Notes: generated from the letters alone by a model not told the origin. A stretch of 64,000 nt of DNA from Burkholderiales bacterium PBB2 (GCA_002255955.1 NKIM01000021.1:1-64000); one strand, 5' to 3'; shown: positions 1-9,622, numbered from the stretch's first letter. Made by a program: numbers and translations.

Positions 1-280
1 GCGGGCGATGTGCGCCATCAACGGTGGAGCGCGCCACATCCGAAGGTGGCTCGGCCTGCCGACGGGCGATTTGTGCGCGGCCGAGGGCGCAGCGGAGCGG
101 CTCAGGCGCGCGTACTCGCGCGCTTCAAGCGCTGACTCGGCGCCACTGTTTGACCACAGTGAGCGCAGCGAACGGAGGGAGTTTGGCGCCGCTGAGCCGC
201 GCAGTGAGCACCGAGGGGAGTCGGCTCGCCGAGCCGACCCGCGAACCATGAGCCCGGCGGCGGGGCGAGCCACCGCAGCG
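1..280 (+). repeat. Multi-hairpin intergenic repeat, copy A
   Basis: This copy aligns without gaps to 6393-6672, with a constant offset of 6392, and in inverted form to about 6160-6364. It contains three clear hairpins: GCGCGCG/CGCGCGC at 106-123, CACTGT/ACAGTG at 144-161 and GTCGGCTCG/CGAGCCGAC at 220-238. The stem sequences differ in the other copies but stay complementary. The element may begin upstream of the window edge. Short ORFs called across it (8-283 and others) are not conserved as proteins and I do not believe them. It could be a MITE/BIME-like element or a structured RNA. No transposase is nearby. Confidence 0.85.
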
Positions 281-330
281 TGAGTGATCGGCTCAACGAA
301 GGTCCGCAATGAGCTGAATCTTGCCCATCA

Positions 331-377
331 TGAATTTGATTTGCGTTTGCTGAATTTGTTAAATATAGACAAATTCA
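331..377 (+). promoter_or_regulatory. Promoter and operator of the homogentisate operon
   Basis: This AT-rich island contains a perfect 9-bp inverted repeat, TGAATTTGT at 351-359 and ACAAATTCA at 369-377, plus a third half-site TGAATTTGA at 331-339. A possible promoter overlaps it: -35 TTGCGT at 341-346 and -10 TATAGA at 364-369, spaced 17 bp, so a bound repressor would cover the -10. The start codon of the first operon gene is about 80 bp downstream. The regulator is not in the window. IclR- and MarR-type regulators control such operons in other bacteria, but which family acts here is unknown. Nothing else is visible between 281 and 455. Confidence 0.6.
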
Positions 378-455
378 TTTGACTTTGGTTAAATCGAGGC
401 CTGCCGCTTTGTGCTGTTCCGGCGCCTGCGATGGCCCCTCAACGAGAGCTTTGTC

Positions 456-1442
456 ATGAGCCACCCGAACCCGACGAGCCCCAAGACTTTCGCTTCGCAA
501 GCCGATCTGGAGGTCAAGAAGGTCAGTTTTGACCAACTGTCGCCGCACGCGTACGCCTACACGGCGGAGGGCGACCCGAACACCGGCATCGTGATCGGCG
601 ATGACGCGGTCATGGTGATCGACACCCAGGCCACGCCGGTGATGGCGCAGGACGTGATCCGCCGCATCCGTGAAGTGACGGACAAGCCCATCAAGTACGT
701 GCTGCTCAGCCACTACCACGCAGTGAGGGTGCTCGGCGCTAGCGCCTACCGGGCCGAGGGCTGCGAGCAGATCATTGCCAGCCAGGACACCTACGACCTC
801 ATCGTCGAGCGCGGCGAGCAAGACAAGGCCAGCGAGATCGGCCGCTTTCCTCGTCTCTTCAATGCGGTGGAATCGGTGCCGCCGGGCCTGACCTGGCCGA
901 CCCTGACCTTCACCGGCAAGATGACGCTCTGGCTGGGCAAGCTGGAAGTGCAGATCCTGCAGCTGGGCCGTGGCCACACCAAGGGCGACACGGTGGTCTG
1001 GCTGCCGCAGGACCGGGTGCTGTTCTCGGGCGATCTGGTCGAGTTCGACGCCACGCCCTACGCCGGCGACGCCTACTTCCAGGACTGGCCCGCCACCCTC
1101 GACCGCCTGGCTGCGCTCAACCCGGCCAAGCTGGTGCCGGGCCGTGGCGCCGCGCTGCAAACGCCCGAGCAAGTGCAGGCCGGCCTGAACGGCACACGCG
1201 CCTTTGTCAGCGAGCTCTACGAGAGCGTCAAGGCTGGCGCCGCAGCGGGCCTGGATCTCAACGCCGTCTACCGCGAGACCTATGCCCGCTTGGCTGAGCG
1301 TTATGGCCACTGGGTGATCTTTGCCCATTGCATGCCCTTCGATGTGACCCGGGCGTTTGATGAGGCCAGCGGCCACGCCGACCCGCGCATCTGGACGGCC
1401 GAGCGCGATGTGGCCATGTGGAAGGCGCTGGAAGGCGTCTGA
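456..1442 (+). CDS. Metallo-beta-lactamase-fold hydrolase of the homogentisate operon
   Basis: This 328-residue protein has the metallo-beta-lactamase fold. The first metal motif, at about residues 86-91, reads HYHAVR instead of the classical HxHxDH, so it lacks the Asp and the last His of that motif. A later GRGHTKGD segment and the SGDLVEF segment match the second His and the bridging Asp regions. I chose ATG 456, preceded by GAGAG, over the upstream GTG at 411. The gene is first in an operon with an FAD monooxygenase, hmgA and fahA; only 11 bp separate it from the next gene. The substrate is unknown. Context suggests hydrolysis or detoxification of an aromatic-pathway intermediate, which is inference. 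Confidence 0.8.
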   Translation: MSHPNPTSPKTFASQADLEVKKVSFDQLSPHAYAYTAEGDPNTGIVIGDDAVMVIDTQATPVMAQDVIRRIREVTDKPIKYVLLSHYHAVRVLGASAYRAEGCEQIIASQDTYDLIVERGEQDKASEIGRFPRLFNAVESVPPGLTWPTLTFTGKMTLWLGKLEVQILQLGRGHTKGDTVVWLPQDRVLFSGDLVEFDATPYAGDAYFQDWPATLDRLAALNPAKLVPGRGAALQTPEQVQAGLNGTRAFVSELYESVKAGAAAGLDLNAVYRETYARLAERYGHWVIFAHCMPFDVTRAFDEASGHADPRIWTAERDVAMWKALEGV

Positions 1443-1453
1443 GGCTCAAGCCC

Positions 1454-3361
1454 ATGCGCGATCCCTACGTCTACCCGCAGTACGAGGCGCGCATCAGCGC
1501 CGAAGAACTGCACTGGCGAGCCACCGGCGAGGCGCTGCGCCGCCCGGTAGTGATCGTCGGCGCCGGGCCGGTGGGCCTGAGCCTGGCGCTCGATTGCGCT
1601 GCGCGTGGCTTGGCCGTCGTGCTGCTGGACGACAACAACAGCGTCAGCGTCGGTTCGCGTGCGGTCTGCTATGCCAAGCGCACGCTGGAGATCTGGTCGC
1701 GCCTGGGCCTGGCGCAGGATCTGGTGGCGCAGGGTGTGAGCTGGCGCCTGGGCCGGGTCTTCCATGGCGAGGGTCTGGCTTACGAGTTTGACTTGCTGCC
1801 TCAGGCCGGCCATGAGCAGCCGGCCATGATCAATCTGCAGCAGTACCACCTGGAAGAGCGATTGGTGGCCGCTTGCATGGCCGAGCCGCTGATCGATCTG
1901 CGCTGGAAGCACAAGCTGCTGGCGCTGACCGACGATGCCAGCGAGGAGGGTGGCCCGCTGCGCCTGCGCATCGAGTCGCCTGAGGGGGAAGAGTTCGAGC
2001 TGCTCGCTGATTGGCTGCTCGCCTGCGACGGCGCCAGCAGCGACGTCCGCCGCATGGTGGGCGCGGAGTTCAGCGGCAAGGCCTTCCAGGACCGCTTCCT
2101 GATCGCCGATGTGCACATCCCCGAGGCGCTAGGCTTCCCGACCGAGCGGCGCTTCTGGTTCGACCCACCGTTCCACCCCGGCCAGTCGGTGCTGCTGCAC
2201 CGTCAGAGCCGCAACATCTGGCGCATCGATTTCCAGCTTGGCTGGCAAGCCGACCCCGAGCAGGCACGCCAGCCCGAGAACGTGCAGCGCCTGGTGCGCG
2301 CCATGCTGGGCCCGGAGGTGCCGTTCGAACTGGAGTGGGTCTCGGTTTACCAGTTCGCCTGCCGCCGCATCGACCGCTTCCGCCATGGCCGAGTGCTCTT
2401 CGCCGGCGATGCAGCGCACCAGGTCTCGCCCTTTGGCGCACGCGGCGCCAACAGCGGCGTGCAGGACGCCGACAACCTGGCCTGGAAGCTGGCCGCCGTG
2501 TTGCAAGGCCGTGCGCCCGAAGCCCTGCTGGACAGCTACCACGCGGAGCGCGCCGCCGCCGCCGACGACAACCTGCGCCAGTCCACCCGCTCGACCGATT
2601 TCATCACCCCCAAGACCGCCACCTCGCTGCAGCTTCGCAATGCCGTGCTGGAGCTGGCCCGGCGCGAGCCCTTGGCCCGCCCTCTGGTCAACAGTGGTCG
2701 GCTGTCCATGCCCACGGTTTATCGCGATTCGCCGCTGAACACGGCCGATGCGCCGGGTGCGTTCGAGGCCGGCCCGGCGCCGGGTGAGCCTGTGCCTGAT
2801 GCGCCTGTGAACCGCGCCGGCCAGCCGACGTGGCTGTTGCGCGAGCTGCACCGGGCGGGGGCGGGCTTTGTGCTCCTGAGCTTCGGTGCGGTGGCCGCGA
2901 CAGGGGTGCCGGCTGAGTGTCATGCGCTCGTGGTGGGCGAAGACTTGATCGACGCTGAGGGCCTGCTGGCCGCCCGCTTGAACGCCCGACCCAGCACCGC
3001 TTACCTGATCCGCCCCGACCAAGTGGTGGCGGCACGCTGGCGCAGCTTTGACGCGGCGGCTGTGGCGCAGGCCCTGGACCGCGCCCTGGCGCGCAGCCCG
3101 GCGGCCTCGACCGCGCCCGCAGTTGCCCCCGCGAGCGCCGCCCTGAAGCGCCAACCCAATCTGCAAGACCCCGACGGTTTTTACGAACACCTGATCGCCG
3201 CCCAGAGTGATCTGGACGAGGGCCAGGCCCAGCGCTTTCTGGCCAAGCTGAGCCTGATCCTGGCCAACCAGATCGGCGACAGCGCGCTGCTGCGAGAAGC
3301 GATCGACCTGGCTCGCGAACCCGAATCTCCGACTTTGACTTCCAACGAATCTGCACCATGA
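1454..3361 (+). CDS. FAD-dependent aromatic monooxygenase fused to a DUF2783-like domain
   Basis: This 635-residue flavoprotein resembles the PheA/MhpA class A hydroxylases. The N-terminal dinucleotide-binding motif VGAGPVG lies near residues 35-41, and the second FAD motif [12 protein letters not shown] lies near residue 320. The last 55 residues or so (from [15 protein letters not shown]) look like DUF2783, which is normally a separate small protein beside such oxygenases, so this appears to be a fusion. Between them is a thioredoxin-like C-terminal region and an Ala/Pro linker. The ATG at 1454 follows the previous stop by 11 bp; the stop overlaps the hmgA start as ATGA. A role feeding hydroxylated phenylacetate into homogentisate is likely from context only. 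Confidence 0.85.
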   Translation: MRDPYVYPQYEARISAEELHWRATGEALRRPVVIVGAGPVGLSLALDCAARGLAVVLLDDNNSVSVGSRAVCYAKRTLEIWSRLGLAQDLVAQGVSWRLGRVFHGEGLAYEFDLLPQAGHEQPAMINLQQYHLEERLVAACMAEPLIDLRWKHKLLALTDDASEEGGPLRLRIESPEGEEFELLADWLLACDGASSDVRRMVGAEFSGKAFQDRFLIADVHIPEALGFPTERRFWFDPPFHPGQSVLLHRQSRNIWRIDFQLGWQADPEQARQPENVQRLVRAMLGPEVPFELEWVSVYQFACRRIDRFRHGRVLFAGDAAHQVSPFGARGANSGVQDADNLAWKLAAVLQGRAPEALLDSYHAERAAAADDNLRQSTRSTDFITPKTATSLQLRNAVLELARREPLARPLVNSGRLSMPTVYRDSPLNTADAPGAFEAGPAPGEPVPDAPVNRAGQPTWLLRELHRAGAGFVLLSFGAVAATGVPAECHALVVGEDLIDAEGLLAARLNARPSTAYLIRPDQVVAARWRSFDAAAVAQALDRALARSPAASTAPAVAPASAALKRQPNLQDPDGFYEHLIAAQSDLDEGQAQRFLAKLSLILANQIGDSALLREAIDLAREPESPTLTSNESAP

Positions 3362-4647
3362 GTGAAGCCTTGAACTACCAAGCCGGTTTCGGCAACCAGC
3401 ATGTCACCGAGGCCGTGGCCGGCAGCCTGCCCGTGGGTCGTAACAGCCCGCAGCAGGTGGCCCATGGCCTGTACGCCGAGTTGCTCTCGGGGGCGGCCTT
3501 CACCGCGCCGCGTTCCGAGAACCTGCGCACCTGGATGTACCGCCGCCAGCCCTCCGTCGTGGTGGGCAGTTATCAGCCCCTCAGCCATGACTTTCTGAGA
3601 ACCGGCGCGGCCGAGGGCCAGGCCGCTCCGCCGGACCCGCTGCGCTGGGCGCCGAGCGCCATCCCCGAGGCTCGCAGCGATTTTGTCGCCGGCCTGCGCA
3701 CCCTGGTCGTCAACGGCGACCCCGATGCGCAAGTGGGCATGGCTGCCCACCTCTACCTGGCCAATGCCTCGATGGAGCGCAGCGCCTTCGTCAACGCCGA
3801 CGGCGAGCTGCTGATCGTGCCGCAGCAGGGTGCCCTGCGCATCACCACCGAGCTCGGCCGCCTGGATGTGAAGCCGGGCGAGATTGCGCTGATCCCACGC
3901 GGCCTGGCTTTCAAGGTGGCGGTGGACGGCCCCTCGCGCGGCTATATCTGCGAGAACTACGGCGCGCCCTTCCGCCTGCCTGAGCTGGGCCCGATCGGCT
4001 CCAACGGCCTGGCCAATCCGCGCGACTTCCTGGCCCCGGTGGCGCATTTCGAAGCCGAGGCCGGCGCCTACGAGATCATCAAGAAGTTCGGCGGCAAGCT
4101 CTGGCGCGCCGAGCAGGGGCACACGCCCTTCAATGTGGTGGCCTGGCATGGCAACTTGACGCCTTACAAGTACGACACCGCGCATTTCATGACCATCGGC
4201 TCGATCAGCTTCGACCACCCGGATCCGAGCATCTTCACCGTGCTGACCTCGCCCAGCGACACCGCCGGTTGGGCCAATGTGGACTTTGTGATCTTCCCGC
4301 CGCGCTGGATGGTGGCCGAAGACACCTTCCGCCCGCCCTGGTATCACCGCAACGTGATGAGCGAGTTCATGGGCCTCGTGCTGGGTCAGTACGACGCCAA
4401 GCCCGAGGGCTTCAAGCCCGGGGGCTCCAGCCTGCACAATGCCTACGTGCCGCATGGCCCGGACACCGAAGCCTTCGCCAAGGCCAGCAGCGTGGACCTG
4501 GCGCCGCACAAGCTGGACCACACCCTGGCCTTCATGTTCGAGACCCGCTGGCGCTTGCTGCCCACCGAGTTCGCCATGAACGGTGGCGCGCTGGAAACCA
4601 GTTATGCCCAGTGCTGGAGCGGCTTGCAAGACCGCTTCAGCGCCTGA
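3358..4647 (+). CDS. hmgA: Homogentisate 1,2-dioxygenase
   Basis: This 429-residue protein matches homogentisate dioxygenase over its full usual length. The enzyme opens the ring of homogentisate with molecular oxygen and Fe(II), giving maleylacetoacetate. The N-terminal [13 protein letters not shown] and the [20 protein letters not shown] segment, which holds iron-ligand and active-site histidines, are both intact. Its start overlaps the stop of the monooxygenase by four bases, which suggests translational coupling. The next gene encodes fumarylacetoacetase, two steps later in the same cytoplasmic pathway. The isomerase that acts between them (maleylacetoacetate isomerase) is not in this window. 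Confidence 0.97.
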   Translation: MSEALNYQAGFGNQHVTEAVAGSLPVGRNSPQQVAHGLYAELLSGAAFTAPRSENLRTWMYRRQPSVVVGSYQPLSHDFLRTGAAEGQAAPPDPLRWAPSAIPEARSDFVAGLRTLVVNGDPDAQVGMAAHLYLANASMERSAFVNADGELLIVPQQGALRITTELGRLDVKPGEIALIPRGLAFKVAVDGPSRGYICENYGAPFRLPELGPIGSNGLANPRDFLAPVAHFEAEAGAYEIIKKFGGKLWRAEQGHTPFNVVAWHGNLTPYKYDTAHFMTIGSISFDHPDPSIFTVLTSPSDTAGWANVDFVIFPPRWMVAEDTFRPPWYHRNVMSEFMGLVLGQYDAKPEGFKPGGSSLHNAYVPHGPDTEAFAKASSVDLAPHKLDHTLAFMFETRWRLLPTEFAMNGGALETSYAQCWSGLQDRFSA

Positions 4648-4690
4648 ATCGACTTCAGAAGTATTGACCGATAGTTTGAGAACCTCCCCC

Positions 4691-6022
4691 ATGAGCTTGA
4701 TCGACCACACCCACAGCCCCAGCGCCCAGTCCTGGGTGGACAGCGCCAACGCGGCCGACACCGACTTCCCGATCCAGAACCTGCCCTACGGCCTGTTCCG
4801 TCGTGCCGGCAGCAATGAAAGCGCCCGCGTCGGCGTGGCCATTGGCAGCCAGATCCTCGATCTGCGCCTGGCTGCTGCTGCCGGCAAGTGGAGCAGCAGC
4901 GTGCAGGTGCTGCTGCAGCCCCTGGCCGATGGCAATCTGAACGCCTTTATGGGCCAGCCCTCGGCGGCGCGCCTGGAGCTGCGCCATGCCTTGTTCGATG
5001 CACTGCTGGCGGGATCCAAGCAAGAGGCCGCTCTGCGCGACTGCCTGCTGGCCCAGGCCGAGGCGCAGATGGCCGTGCCTTGCCGCATCGGCGATTACAC
5101 CGACTTCTACACCGGCATCCACCACGCCACCACGGTGGGCAAGCTGTTCCGTCCGGACAACCCGCTGCTGCCCAACTACAAATGGGTGCCCATCGGCTAC
5201 CACGGCCGCAGCTCGTCCATCGGCGTCAGCGGCGGCACGGTGCGCCGCCCGTTGGGCCAGCTGAAAAGCCCCGACGCCGAAGTGCCGGTGCTGGCCGCTT
5301 GCAAGCGCCTGGACTATGAGCTGGAGCTGGGCGTCTTTGTGGCCAGCGGCAATGAGTTGGGCACCCCCATCCCGATGGAGCAGGCCGACGAGCATCTGTT
5401 CGGTGTGACCCTGCTCAACGACTGGTCGGCCCGCGATGTGCAGGCCTGGGAGTACCAGCCGCTGGGCCCCTTCCTGGCCAAGAACTTCGCCACCACCATC
5501 TCGCCCTGGATCGTCACGATGGAAGCGCTGGAGCCCTTCCGCGTGCCCTTCTCGCACCCGGCTGAAGATCCCCAGCCCCTGGCCTACATCGATTCGCCCC
5601 GCAACCGCAGCGAAGGCGGCTATGCAATCGAACTCGAAGTTTGGATCCAAACCGAGAAGATGCGCGCCGCCGGAGAGCCCGCCACGCGCCTGATGCGCTC
5701 CAACTTCAAGCACGCCTACTGGACCCTGGCCCAGATGCTGACCCACCACGCCAGCAATGGCTGCAATCTGCAGCCGGGCGACTTGATGGGCACGGGCACC
5801 CAGTCCGGCCCCGAGGCGGCTGAAGGCGGCTCGCTGCTGGAGCTGTCGCTGGGCGGCAAGCAAGCCCTGACCCTGCCCAATGGCGAGACACGCACCTTCT
5901 TGCAAGACGGCGACACCATCAGCCTGCGCGGCTATGCCGAAACCAGCAGCCTGGCCGGCGGCGCTCGCCGCATCGGCTTCGGTGACTGCAGCGCCACCAT
6001 CGTGCCGGCGCCGCAGCTCTGA
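4691..6022 (+). CDS. fahA: Fumarylacetoacetase
   Basis: This 443-residue protein hydrolyses fumarylacetoacetate to fumarate and acetoacetate, the last step of tyrosine and homogentisate breakdown. It has the small N-terminal SH3-like domain followed by the FAH catalytic domain. Visible signatures are DYTDFYTGIHHATTVGKLFRP, GYHGRSSSIG, LLNDWSARDVQAWEY and GTGTQSGP. I chose ATG 4691 rather than the track start at 4583, because the longer form would run into hmgA. The gene lies 43 bp after hmgA and ends the operon, with a strong terminator 20 bp downstream. Confidence 0.96.
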   Translation: MSLIDHTHSPSAQSWVDSANAADTDFPIQNLPYGLFRRAGSNESARVGVAIGSQILDLRLAAAAGKWSSSVQVLLQPLADGNLNAFMGQPSAARLELRHALFDALLAGSKQEAALRDCLLAQAEAQMAVPCRIGDYTDFYTGIHHATTVGKLFRPDNPLLPNYKWVPIGYHGRSSSIGVSGGTVRRPLGQLKSPDAEVPVLAACKRLDYELELGVFVASGNELGTPIPMEQADEHLFGVTLLNDWSARDVQAWEYQPLGPFLAKNFATTISPWIVTMEALEPFRVPFSHPAEDPQPLAYIDSPRNRSEGGYAIELEVWIQTEKMRAAGEPATRLMRSNFKHAYWTLAQMLTHHASNGCNLQPGDLMGTGTQSGPEAAEGGSLLELSLGGKQALTLPNGETRTFLQDGDTISLRGYAETSSLAGGARRIGFGDCSATIVPAPQL

Positions 6023-6042
6023 TCGATACGGCCTGAACTCAG

Positions 6043-6070
6043 ATGGCGCCGCAAGGCGCCATTTCTTTGC
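6043..6070 (+). terminator. Rho-independent terminator of the homogentisate operon
   Basis: A perfect 8-bp stem, ATGGCGCC/GGCGCCAT, with a GCAA tetraloop is followed by TTTCTTT, 20 bp after the fahA stop codon. Confidence 0.85.
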
Positions 6071-6159
6071 GGGGGCCGCGAGAGCCCGAAACCTGTGTTT
6101 GGTGGTCCGGAGTCGGCACGAAGCCGCCTTTGGTTTTGCTCGTGAGGCCCTGCAGCACG

Positions 6160-6364
6160 CGCCGCTACCGGGCTCATGGTTCCGGGGTCGGCCCTGGCGG
6201 GCCGACTTCCCTGCGCTGCTCGCACCTCGGGGCTGGCGCATAACTCACTCCGCTCCCTGCGTTCGCTTCGTTCAAACAGAAGCGCCAAGTCAGAACTTGA
6301 AGCGCACGGGTACGTGCGCGCCCCGAGGCGCTGCGCTGCTCGGCCCTTCACAAATCGCCCCGCA
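6160..6364 (-). repeat. Multi-hairpin intergenic repeat, inverted copy B
   Basis: The reverse complement of this stretch aligns with positions 59-263 of copy A and with the matching part of copy C. It is more diverged than the other two. All three hairpins survive with different bases: GCGCACG/CGTGCGC at 6302-6319, CGCTTC/GAAGCG at 6264-6284 and GTCGGCCC/GGGCCGAC at 6187-6206. It faces copy C across only about 30 bp, so the pair could fold into a very large cruciform. No gene is credible between 6023 and 6940. Confidence 0.8.
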
Positions 6365-6392
6365 GCGGCACGGGCTGCAGGGCGCTTGCATC

Positions 6393-6672
6393 GCGGGCGA
6401 TCTGCCCCTTCGACAGTGGAGCACGCCACATCCGAAGGTGGCTCGGCCCGCCGACGGGCGATTTGTGCGCGGCCGAGGGCGCAGCGGAGCGGCTCAGGCG
6501 CGTGGTCCCACGCGCTTCAAGCTCTGACTCGGCGCCACTGTTTGACCACAGTGAGCGCAGCGAACGGAGGGAGTTTGGCGCCGCTGAGCCGCGCAGTGAG
6601 CAGCGAGGGGAGTCGGCTCGCAGAGCCGACCCGCGAACCATGAGCCCGGCGGCGGGACGAGACACCGCAGCG
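6393..6672 (+). repeat. Multi-hairpin intergenic repeat, copy C
   Basis: This copy is the same length as copy A (280 bp, ungapped) and is nearly identical outside a few variable blocks. Its hairpins are GCGCGTGG/CCACGCGC at 6498-6515, CACTGT/ACAGTG at 6536-6553 and GTCGGCTC/GAGCCGAC at 6612-6630. Copies A and C lie as direct repeats on either side of the homogentisate operon. About 270 bp of further sequence without a visible gene separates it from the TonB receptor start. Confidence 0.85.
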
Positions 6673-6940
6673 CGGAAACCCGGACACCGAACTTCCGCTA
6701 TGTGTCGCTTCCCGCCCTTCAGACTCCGGGTATCCCCGCGCTTCCGTCTTGCATCAGCCCCTGCTTTGTAAGACCGGTGCAATGAAGTCCTGCAAAACGC
6801 AACGTGCTGATCTGGCGCTGCAGCGGGCCGCTAAATTGCCGAGGTCGAAGCATGGGCCTGCCCGGCTTGCTGCCTGCGCTGTGGCAGCGGACTCATCATC
6901 ACATCAAGCAAGACGCAAAATACTTTCGGAGACCTGTTCC

Positions 6941-9565
6941 ATGAATCAGCCCTTGTCGTTCCAGAAAAAAGTTCTGCCCCAACTGATCAGTGCCCTGATT
7001 GGCTCGCTGGCCTTGCAGGCTGCCCATGCAGCGGATGAGCCGGCCAAGGCCAATGAGCTGGAGAAGGTGGAGGTCCGCGGTATCCGCGCCACGCTGAACA
7101 AGAACCTCGTGGAGAAGCGCGAGAACTCCAGCATCGTCGATTCGATCTCGGCCGAGGATGTGGGCAAGTTCCCCGACAAGAACGTGGCCGATTCGCTGCA
7201 GCGCGTGCCCGGCATCTCGGTGGACCGCAGCTGGGGCGAGGGCAAGGCCATCTTCGTGCGCGGCACCGACAAGAACCTCAACATGACCCAGCTCAACGGC
7301 CAGGCCGTGGCGAGTTCGGAATGGTGGTTGAACGAAGCACAGACCCGCAGCTTCAACTACGACGTGTTGCCGTCTGAAATTGTCGGCAGCCTCGATGTCT
7401 ACAAGAGCCCATCGGCCGATCTGGATGAAGGCAGCATCGGCGGTCTGGTCATCGTCAAGACCCGCAAGCCTTTGGCCTTCAAGGACCCGTTGACCCTACA
7501 GGCTTCGGCCGAGGCCATCTACAGCCAGCTACCCGGCAAGACCGACCCGCAGGTTTCCGGCCTCTTGAACTGGAAGAGCGCCGACAAGACCTTCGGTGTG
7601 ATGCTGGCTCTGAGCAAGCAAACCCGCACCATGCGCCGCGATGGCCTGGAGATGTTCGACGACGGCAAGTACGACGTCCAGCCGGTCGACAAGAACAATG
7701 TGCCCACCGGCGCAGCCTCGACCAAGGCCTATGCCGCCTGGGGTGGTGGTTCAGCCATTTTCCGCCAGGACCGTGATCGCACCACCGGCAACCTGGCCCT
7801 GCAGTTCCAGCCCAACCAGCAGACCGACATCGTCCTGAATTACATGAATTCGGACATGAAGATGGACAACAGCAACCAGAACTACCTCTGGCAGGCCAGC
7901 GGTCAGGCGGTGGATGGTGTCATCAAGGTCCAGAACCCGAGCTTCATCACCACCTCGGACGGCACCAAGGCCCTGGTCGGCGGCTCGATCGGACCGACCA
8001 ATGTGTCCTTCGAGCCCATCTACCGCGACTCCTACATCAAGACCAAGGTGCTGGATCTGGATGGCAGCTACAAGTCCGATCGCTGGACGGTGCACGGCCA
8101 GGCTGGCACCACTTCTTCCGAAGGCGGCAGCCGCCATGACCGCCATTTCTGGATGGAAGGCAATGCCACCGCCACCATCGACATGGGCCTGGACAAGTAC
8201 GGCGTCAAGTACGACATGGACCCGCTGAGCTACAAGGGCCTGGTGCTCAAGCCCGGTGGCGGCACCAGCGACCGCGTGCGCCGCATGGAGAGCAAGGAGA
8301 ACTACCTGCAGGGCGATGTGACCCTGGACGTGGACAACGGTTTCATCAGCACCGTCAAGTTCGGTGCCAAGCACCGCGACAGCACGCAGCAGAACTTCCG
8401 CAGCCAGGGCACGGCCAATGGCGCCGCCGCCAGCTGGCAAAACCTGACCCTGGGCGATCTCTCCACCGGCCCTTCGCCGCTGCTGAGCCAGGCCGCTGCG
8501 TCGCCCGGCGCGCTGACCCAGTACCTGTGGTTTGACGATGCGCTGGTGGCCAGCAAGGCCATTCCCATGTTCGACAAGAACATGACGTACGCCGATGTGC
8601 TGAACGAGCACTACAAGATCCAGGAAAAGATCACGGCCGGCTATGTCAAGGCCGACTTCTCCACGGGCAAGTGGCGCGGTGATTTTGGTGTGCGCTTCGT
8701 CAAGACCCAGCAGACCTCGAACGGTTTTGCCCAGGCGGCCGACAAGACCTTCAAGCCGATCAGTCAGGACAACAACTACACCGACACCTTGCCCAGCCTG
8801 AACGTCGCGTACTCGCTGCAGAAGGACCTGATCCTGCGCGGCGCCGTCTCCAAGGCCATGGCACGCCAGACCTTCGACGTGCTCAACCCGGGCCTGACCC
8901 GCGACGGCACCGTGCTGACCAAGGCCAAGGCCGGCAACCCGCTGCTCAAGCCCATCCACTCCAACCAGGCCGAGCTGGGCGCCGAGTGGTACTTCGAGGA
9001 AGGCTCGCTGCTCTCGGGCACGGTCTTCATCAAGAAGCTGGATACCTTCAACTACACCGACACCAAGCAGGAAACCATCAACGGCGAGGTGCTCAATGTC
9101 TCGCGCCCCTTGAATGCCGACAATGGCGCCGATATCAAGGGCTTCGAGCTGCAGTGGCAACAGGCCTTCGGCCGCAGCGGCTTCGGCGCCACAGCCAACT
9201 ACACCTTCACCGATGCGAAGGCGGGTGCTGTGGCCGGCCAGCCGCGCCTGCAGGTGGTGGGCAATTCGCGTGACCAGTACAACGCCAGCGTGTACTACGA
9301 GCGCGACGGCATCAGCGCCCGCGTGTCCTACAACTACCGCTCCAAGTCCTACGGTGGCATGACCATGGGCGGCCAAGTGGTCAACAGCGCCTACGGTCAG
9401 TGGGATGCTTCGGCCAGCTGGGACATCACGCCCAAGGTGGCGCTGTTCGCCTCGGCCGTGAACATCGGCAATGAGCTGGTGCGCAGCAACACCACGGACG
9501 GTCTGCCGCTGGGCATCTACGAAAACGGCCGCCGCTTCGGCATCGGCCTGCGCGCCAAGTTCTGA
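6941..9565 (+). CDS. TonB-dependent outer-membrane receptor (Xanthomonas/Caulobacter type)
   Basis: This 874-residue protein starts at ATG 6941, preceded by CGGAGA, with a signal peptide ending near AAHAADE. The track start at 6749 adds an implausible leader. The plug domain follows (VEVRGIRATLNKNLVEKRE, DKNVADSLQRVPGISV, NMTQLNGQ). The rest is a beta-barrel ending in an aromatic residue (GIGLRAKF), as needed for outer-membrane insertion. The plug style fits the TIGR01782-like group that often imports carbohydrates or other organic substrates in xanthomonads and caulobacters. The FucP-type sugar transporter downstream supports a sugar role. The exact ligand cannot be read from the sequence. 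Confidence 0.9.
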   Translation: MNQPLSFQKKVLPQLISALIGSLALQAAHAADEPAKANELEKVEVRGIRATLNKNLVEKRENSSIVDSISAEDVGKFPDKNVADSLQRVPGISVDRSWGEGKAIFVRGTDKNLNMTQLNGQAVASSEWWLNEAQTRSFNYDVLPSEIVGSLDVYKSPSADLDEGSIGGLVIVKTRKPLAFKDPLTLQASAEAIYSQLPGKTDPQVSGLLNWKSADKTFGVMLALSKQTRTMRRDGLEMFDDGKYDVQPVDKNNVPTGAASTKAYAAWGGGSAIFRQDRDRTTGNLALQFQPNQQTDIVLNYMNSDMKMDNSNQNYLWQASGQAVDGVIKVQNPSFITTSDGTKALVGGSIGPTNVSFEPIYRDSYIKTKVLDLDGSYKSDRWTVHGQAGTTSSEGGSRHDRHFWMEGNATATIDMGLDKYGVKYDMDPLSYKGLVLKPGGGTSDRVRRMESKENYLQGDVTLDVDNGFISTVKFGAKHRDSTQQNFRSQGTANGAAASWQNLTLGDLSTGPSPLLSQAAASPGALTQYLWFDDALVASKAIPMFDKNMTYADVLNEHYKIQEKITAGYVKADFSTGKWRGDFGVRFVKTQQTSNGFAQAADKTFKPISQDNNYTDTLPSLNVAYSLQKDLILRGAVSKAMARQTFDVLNPGLTRDGTVLTKAKAGNPLLKPIHSNQAELGAEWYFEEGSLLSGTVFIKKLDTFNYTDTKQETINGEVLNVSRPLNADNGADIKGFELQWQQAFGRSGFGATANYTFTDAKAGAVAGQPRLQVVGNSRDQYNASVYYERDGISARVSYNYRSKSYGGMTMGGQVVNSAYGQWDASASWDITPKVALFASAVNIGNELVRSNTTDGLPLGIYENGRRFGIGLRAKF

Positions 9566-9577
9566 CGAGCGCGTGCG

Positions 9578-9615
9578 GCCCGGGTGTCTGCCGACCGCGG
9601 CCGGCAAACCCGGGC
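9578..9615 (+). terminator. Strong hairpin after the TonB receptor gene
   Basis: The arms GCCCGGGT (9578-9585) and ACCCGGGC (9608-9615) pair perfectly, with a further GCCG/CGGC pairing inside. It begins 12 bp after the stop codon. There is no T tract, so it may stabilise the mRNA end or attenuate rather than terminate. Confidence 0.5.
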
Positions 9616-9622
9616 GCCGCAG

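Noticed and set aside
8-283. Small ORFs over the multi-hairpin repeat (also 6348-6782 and others)
   Set aside because: They follow the repeat on both strands, and the conserved feature is stem pairing, not a reading frame.
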